Source: Elusimicrobiaceae bacterium
GTDB lineage: Bacteria > Elusimicrobiota > Elusimicrobia > Elusimicrobiales > Elusimicrobiaceae
Reading direction: 5' to 3'
Length of the DNA: 7,915 bases
NCBI GenBank assembly: GCA_024405075.1
Contig: JAKSPG010000055.1
Span: 1-7,915, forward strand
Shown: positions 6,274-7,915 of the stretch, one piece after another
Layout: every line of letters begins with the position of its first letter
How positions within the stretch are numbered: the stretch's first letter is position 1
Position numbers and translations under genes: made by a program
The notes under the pieces: generated by a model
The model's input: the letters and a program-made list of their open reading frames with translations, nothing else
What the model was told of the DNA's origin: nothing
The model's database searches: none

Positions 6274-6834
6274 TTAATATTGCCAAGAATCCGATGTTGA
6301 ACCAAAACTAGAAGAGGGGGTTTTGCGGTTTGTTTCGTTGGCACAAATTTGATAACTGATGTCGGTGGGTATTGGTTTGCGCGTAGCATTTTCTCCGTAC
6401 GCTACGCAAAGGGCTTGATTAGCGTGCCAAGTGCTGTACGTAAAGCCGATTACGTATAATAAAAAATCCCTTCCGTTTTTCTTGATTTTACATTGAATAT
6501 TATTTCGTCCTCCATCTGTTGCCACTATCGCGCAGTTGCCCCAAGAATAAGTGGCCTGACAAATAAGATTGTCTTCAGAATCTGTGTCGCAAACTATTTC
6601 CTCTAGGGGGGTAGGAACATCTACGGAAAGTTCCCGGAAATCTGCAGTGTATTTTCCATTAGCCAAGTAATATACTTCCTCGGCATTAACGATACTTTTA
6701 GCCAATGTTTTGGCTTGTACATAGCGGCTTTTGTCCACCGCTTTTTGGTACTGCGGCAACGCTACGGCGGCTAAAATGCCGACGATGAGTACAACTACTA
6801 ACAATTCTATGAGGGTAAACCCTTCTCTTTTCAT
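6274..6834 (-). CDS. Type IV pilin-like protein (PilE/type II pseudopilin family), second copy
   Basis: A 186-residue prepilin with the classic leader MKREG|FTLIELL, Gly at -1 and Glu5 of the mature form, followed by the hydrophobic helix LLVVVLIVGILAAVALPQYQ. The start at 6834 is supported by AGGAG (plus 6843-6847) 8 nt upstream; the 25-residue extension to 6909 is rejected. The globular part carries six Cys (82, 92, 101, 115, 143, 164), enough for three disulfides, and a Ser-rich C-terminus. It shares the N-terminal helix and a YYLANGxY segment with the pilin at 3977-4456 but little else. In the 15-residue stretch GILAAVALPQYQKAV, 11 codons differ synonymously between the two genes, so they are old paralogues and not a recent duplication. 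It converges on the amylase-family gene and is divergent from the ATP synthase operon. Confidence 0.92.
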   Translation of the reverse strand: MKREGFTLIELLVVVLIVGILAAVALPQYQKAVDKSRYVQAKTLAKSIVNAEEVYYLANGKYTADFRELSVDVPTPLEEIVCDTDSEDNLICQATYSWGNCAIVATDGGRNNIQCKIKKNGRDFLLYVIGFTYSTWHANQALCVAYGENATRKPIPTDISYQICANETNRKTPSSSFGSTSDSWQY

Positions 6835-6877
6835 ATACGGTTCTCCTATTGTTTTTGGAAAACCGCATAAAAAACGG

Positions 6878-6891
6878 CTGATTATAATCAG
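6878..6891. promoter_or_regulatory. 14-bp perfect palindrome over the pilin -10 box
   Basis: CTGATTATAATCAG is its own reverse complement and covers the -10 hexamer of the second pilin. This is a typical position and size for an operator bound by a dimeric repressor. It may equally be just the side hairpin of the long inverted repeat. Confidence 0.4.
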
Positions 6892-6909
6892 GGCTATCCA
6901 CAGACCCAA
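6881..6909 (-). promoter_or_regulatory. Promoter of the second pilin gene
   Basis: On the minus strand there is a consensus -10 TATAAT (plus 6881-6886), with TTGGGT (plus 6904-6909) 17 nt upstream as a weak -35 (first three bases match). The predicted start is near 6874, giving a leader of about 40 nt, the same as predicted for the other pilin. The -10 sits at the centre of the 14-bp palindrome CTGATTATAATCAG (6878-6891) and the -35 overlaps a stem of the long inverted repeat. Confidence 0.55.
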
Positions 6910-6977
6910 CCATAACAGCCGTATCTGCCGTTTTTTATAACGGCAGACAACACACGGCTGTTTTTGGCGTGGATAGC

Positions 6978-6997
6978 ATTTCCGGTGGGCCGGAAAT
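6978..6997. other. Side hairpin in the right arm of the long inverted repeat
   Basis: ATTTCCGG (6978-6985) and CCGGAAAT (6990-6997) form a perfect 8-bp stem with a TGGG loop. It is the counterpart of the palindrome at 6878-6891 in the opposite arm, so each arm of the larger structure carries its own local hairpin. A third local stem, CCGTTT/AAACGG, follows at 7001-7015. Confidence 0.6.
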
Positions 6998-7068
6998 TCT
7001 CCGTTTCTTAAACGGTTCCAAAAACAGATTAAATTTTTTTACTACGTTTTCATTATAATAAATTTTAG

Positions 7069-7097
7069 CTGTCCTTTTATGGTAAATTTTTTATAAT
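7069..7097 (+). promoter_or_regulatory. Probable promoter of the ATP synthase operon
   Basis: A consensus -10 TATAAT (7092-7097) stands 33 nt before the first ATG, with only a poor -35 (CTGTCC, 7069-7074, 17-nt spacing). The region 7026-7100 is very AT-rich, including T7 at 7034-7040. A second TATAAT at 7054-7059 has no recognisable -35. A GCGCGCGCG run (7112-7120) lies in the leader. Confidence 0.45.
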
Positions 7098-7129
7098 ATA
7101 CTTATACGCTTGCGCGCGCGTTCGGAACT

Positions 7130-7384
7130 ATGGCACTCAAAGATTTTTCAAAGCAGGATCATGCCGCTATTACTACCTTAGGGTTGGAATTTGCCCTGGC
7201 AGAGATTTTGGGCGGTGCGCTGGGGTGGTGGCTGGATAATAAATGGGGCACATCCCCGTGGTGTTTTTTGGCGGGTGTGGCCGGTGGGTTTGCGCTAGGG
7301 ATGTATATGATTATCCGCGGTGCGCAGGAGTTGGAACGTCAAAGTACGCCGTCACAAACAAAAGGGAAAAATGGACATTACTGA
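7130..7384 (+). CDS. AtpZ/AtpI-family F0F1-ATPase-associated membrane protein
   Basis: A small 84-residue inner-membrane protein of the family encoded at the head of many ATP synthase operons. Related AtpI proteins assist assembly of the c-ring, and a cation-uptake role has also been proposed. Two membrane helices are visible (about 13-33 and 45-63), joined by LDNKWGTSPW. The pattern GxxLGxxLDxxxGTSPW followed by glycine-spaced residues is the family signature. The N-terminus and the polar C-terminal tail (ELERQSTPSQTKGK) are hydrophilic. The ATG at 7130 is the only in-frame start after an upstream stop at 7094, but it has only a weak GGA ribosome site 3 nt away. The last 14 nt overlap atpB, implying translational coupling. 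AtpZ and AtpI cannot be separated with confidence here. Confidence 0.85.
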   Translation: MALKDFSKQDHAAITTLGLEFALAEILGGALGWWLDNKWGTSPWCFLAGVAGGFALGMYMIIRGAQELERQSTPSQTKGKNGHY

Positions 7385-7915
7385 GTCGCTTTCACATCAC
7401 ATTTTAGACCACAGCTGGGGCATCACCCTGGGCGGTTTTACGTTGCCGATTACCACCCATACGGTTACCATTTTCTGTGTAAGTGTATGCTTGTTTATTC
7501 TGTTGGCGTGGGCGGCCCGGGCGCATACCAGCCGCGGCGGGCGGTTAGTAACGGCTTTGCTGGAAGAATATGTTACCTTTATCCGTGACGGCCTTGTGTT
7601 ACCCAACATGGGCACGGAAGGCAAAAATTTTGTGCCGTATTTTTGTACGCTCTTTTTATTTATTTTAGCTGTTAATTTGGCAGGCATGATTCCGGGCATG
7701 AAATCGGCTAATGCCAACATTTCCGTTACGGCCGCGCTGGCGTTATGTTCGGGCGGTGTTATCTTGTACAGCGGGCTTAAATTTCACGGAGTAGTCGGAT
7801 TTTTAAAAAGCTTTATTCCTTCGGGTACGCCGTGGTGGCTGGTACCGCTTATTTTTCCGTTGGAAGTGCTTAGTACTGTTATGGCATCTGACGAATCGGA
7901 CAGAGATGAAACAGC
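7371..7915 (+). CDS. atpB: F-type ATP synthase subunit a, N-terminal part (runs off window)
   Basis: Subunit a forms the ion half-channels next to the c-ring in the membrane-embedded F0 sector. The visible part is 181 codons. It has a short N-terminus (SWGITLGGFTLPITTHT), a first membrane helix at about 32-50, then the family hallmarks LPNMGTEGKNFVPYFCTLFLFI (88-109 region), NLAGMIPGM, NISVTAALAL, HGVVGFLKSFIP and PWWLVPLIFPLEVLST. The start at 7371 overlaps the preceding gene by 14 nt and has AGGGA just upstream. The essential arginine helix lies beyond the window. After Met171 (7881-7883) the sequence becomes ASDESDRDET, polar and acidic, where the family has a hydrophobic stretch like KPFALTxRLFANM. 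The last 32 nt are therefore suspect. Confidence 0.93.
   Translation, partial: MDITESLSHHILDHSWGITLGGFTLPITTHTVTIFCVSVCLFILLAWAARAHTSRGGRLVTALLEEYVTFIRDGLVLPNMGTEGKNFVPYFCTLFLFILAVNLAGMIPGMKSANANISVTAALALCSGGVILYSGLKFHGVVGFLKSFIPSGTPWWLVPLIFPLEVLSTVMASDESDRDET
7884..7915 (+). other. Terminal segment not matching subunit a
   Basis: From just after ATG 7881-7883 to the window end, the reading frame stays open but stops resembling subunit a. Neither of the other two plus frames gives a convincing continuation. It may be an assembly or sequence-end artefact, or the start of an insertion. Too short to identify. Confidence 0.5.

Larger units (their letters stand above)
6851..7025. repeat. 175-bp interrupted inverted repeat (MITE-like or structured RNA)
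   Basis: The outer ends GTTTTTGGAA (6851-6860) and TTCCAAAAAC (7016-7025) are perfectly inverted. Next, 6863-6877 pairs with 7001-7015 at 12 of 15 positions. After a side palindrome on each arm, GCTATCCAC (6893-6901) pairs with GTGGATAGC (6969-6977), CCAA (6906-6909) with TTGG (6964-6967), AACAGCCGT (6914-6922) with ACGGCTGTT (6954-6962), and TCTGCCGTT (6924-6932) with AACGGCAGA (6939-6947), around a TTTTAT loop. All stems are collinear and nested, which is hard to get by chance. It fills the divergent gap between the second pilin and the ATP synthase genes and contains the pilin promoter. No target-site duplication is obvious. Confidence 0.8.

Noticed and set aside
6835..6909. N-terminal extension of the second pilin to 6909
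   Set aside because: AGGAG is 8 nt before ATG 6834, and the extension would translate through the predicted promoter and transcript start.
6851..7025. 6S RNA gene
   Set aside because: Size and rod shape are suggestive, but the arms carry strong local hairpins unlike the single central bubble of 6S, it overlaps the pilin promoter and leader, and no convincing promoter of its own is seen on either strand.
7111..7120. Z-DNA or functional motif in the GCGCGCGCG run before the AtpZ/AtpI-family gene
   Set aside because: Nine alternating bases are too short to support a claim beyond noting the run in the leader.
1..7915. CRISPR arrays, tRNA or rRNA genes, insertion sequence transposase
   Set aside because: No regularly spaced direct repeats, no tRNA cloverleaf or rRNA motifs, and no transposase or integrase coding frame were seen on either strand.

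Overview
The window reads as a chromosomal segment of a fermentative, gut-type bacterium, most likely in the phylum Elusimicrobiota (Elusimicrobiaceae-like). This is inferred from three things: small type IV pilin-like genes beginning FTLIELLVVVLI(I/V)GILAAVALPQYQKAV scattered singly among housekeeping genes, a GyrB with the long insert of Gram-negative lineages, and the mixed codon and GC style. No rRNA or marker phylogeny is available here, so the placement is tentative.

Layout. Positions 3-1283 are the 3' two-thirds or less of gyrB (5' end outside the window). After a 65-nt gap with a GC-rich hairpin, a complete gyrA follows (1349-3871). Next comes a pilin-like gene on the minus strand (3977-4456), convergent with gyrA. 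Divergent from it is a GH13 alpha-amylase-family gene (4702-6153, plus), which is convergent with a second minus-strand pilin-like gene (6274-6834). Divergent from that is the start of an F-type ATP synthase operon: an AtpZ/AtpI-family gene (7130-7384) overlapping the beginning of atpB, subunit a (7371 to the window end).

The genes encode ordinary functions: DNA supercoiling, surface pili or pseudopili, glucan cleavage, and proton- or sodium-driven ATP synthesis. The intergenic DNA is more unusual. (1) Both convergent gaps carry the same roughly 68-bp element, which begins at or just after the stop codon of the plus-strand gene and contains an identical 14-bp perfect hairpin stem (3869-3936 and 6154-6221). 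(2) The first pilin has a credible promoter whose 16-nt spacer is almost entirely a run of 14 A on the coding strand, the classic layout for phase variation by slipped-strand mispairing. It is flanked by a 10-bp inverted repeat. (3) The second pilin's promoter lies inside a 175-bp interrupted inverted repeat (6851-7025) with nested stems and side hairpins, which could be a MITE-like element or a structured RNA. Together these suggest single-gene pilin modules (3' repeat, pilin, switchable-looking promoter) inserted between housekeeping operons. That is an inference from two examples.

The last roughly 32 nt of the window do not continue the expected subunit a sequence and may be an assembly or sequence-end artefact, or a real disruption.
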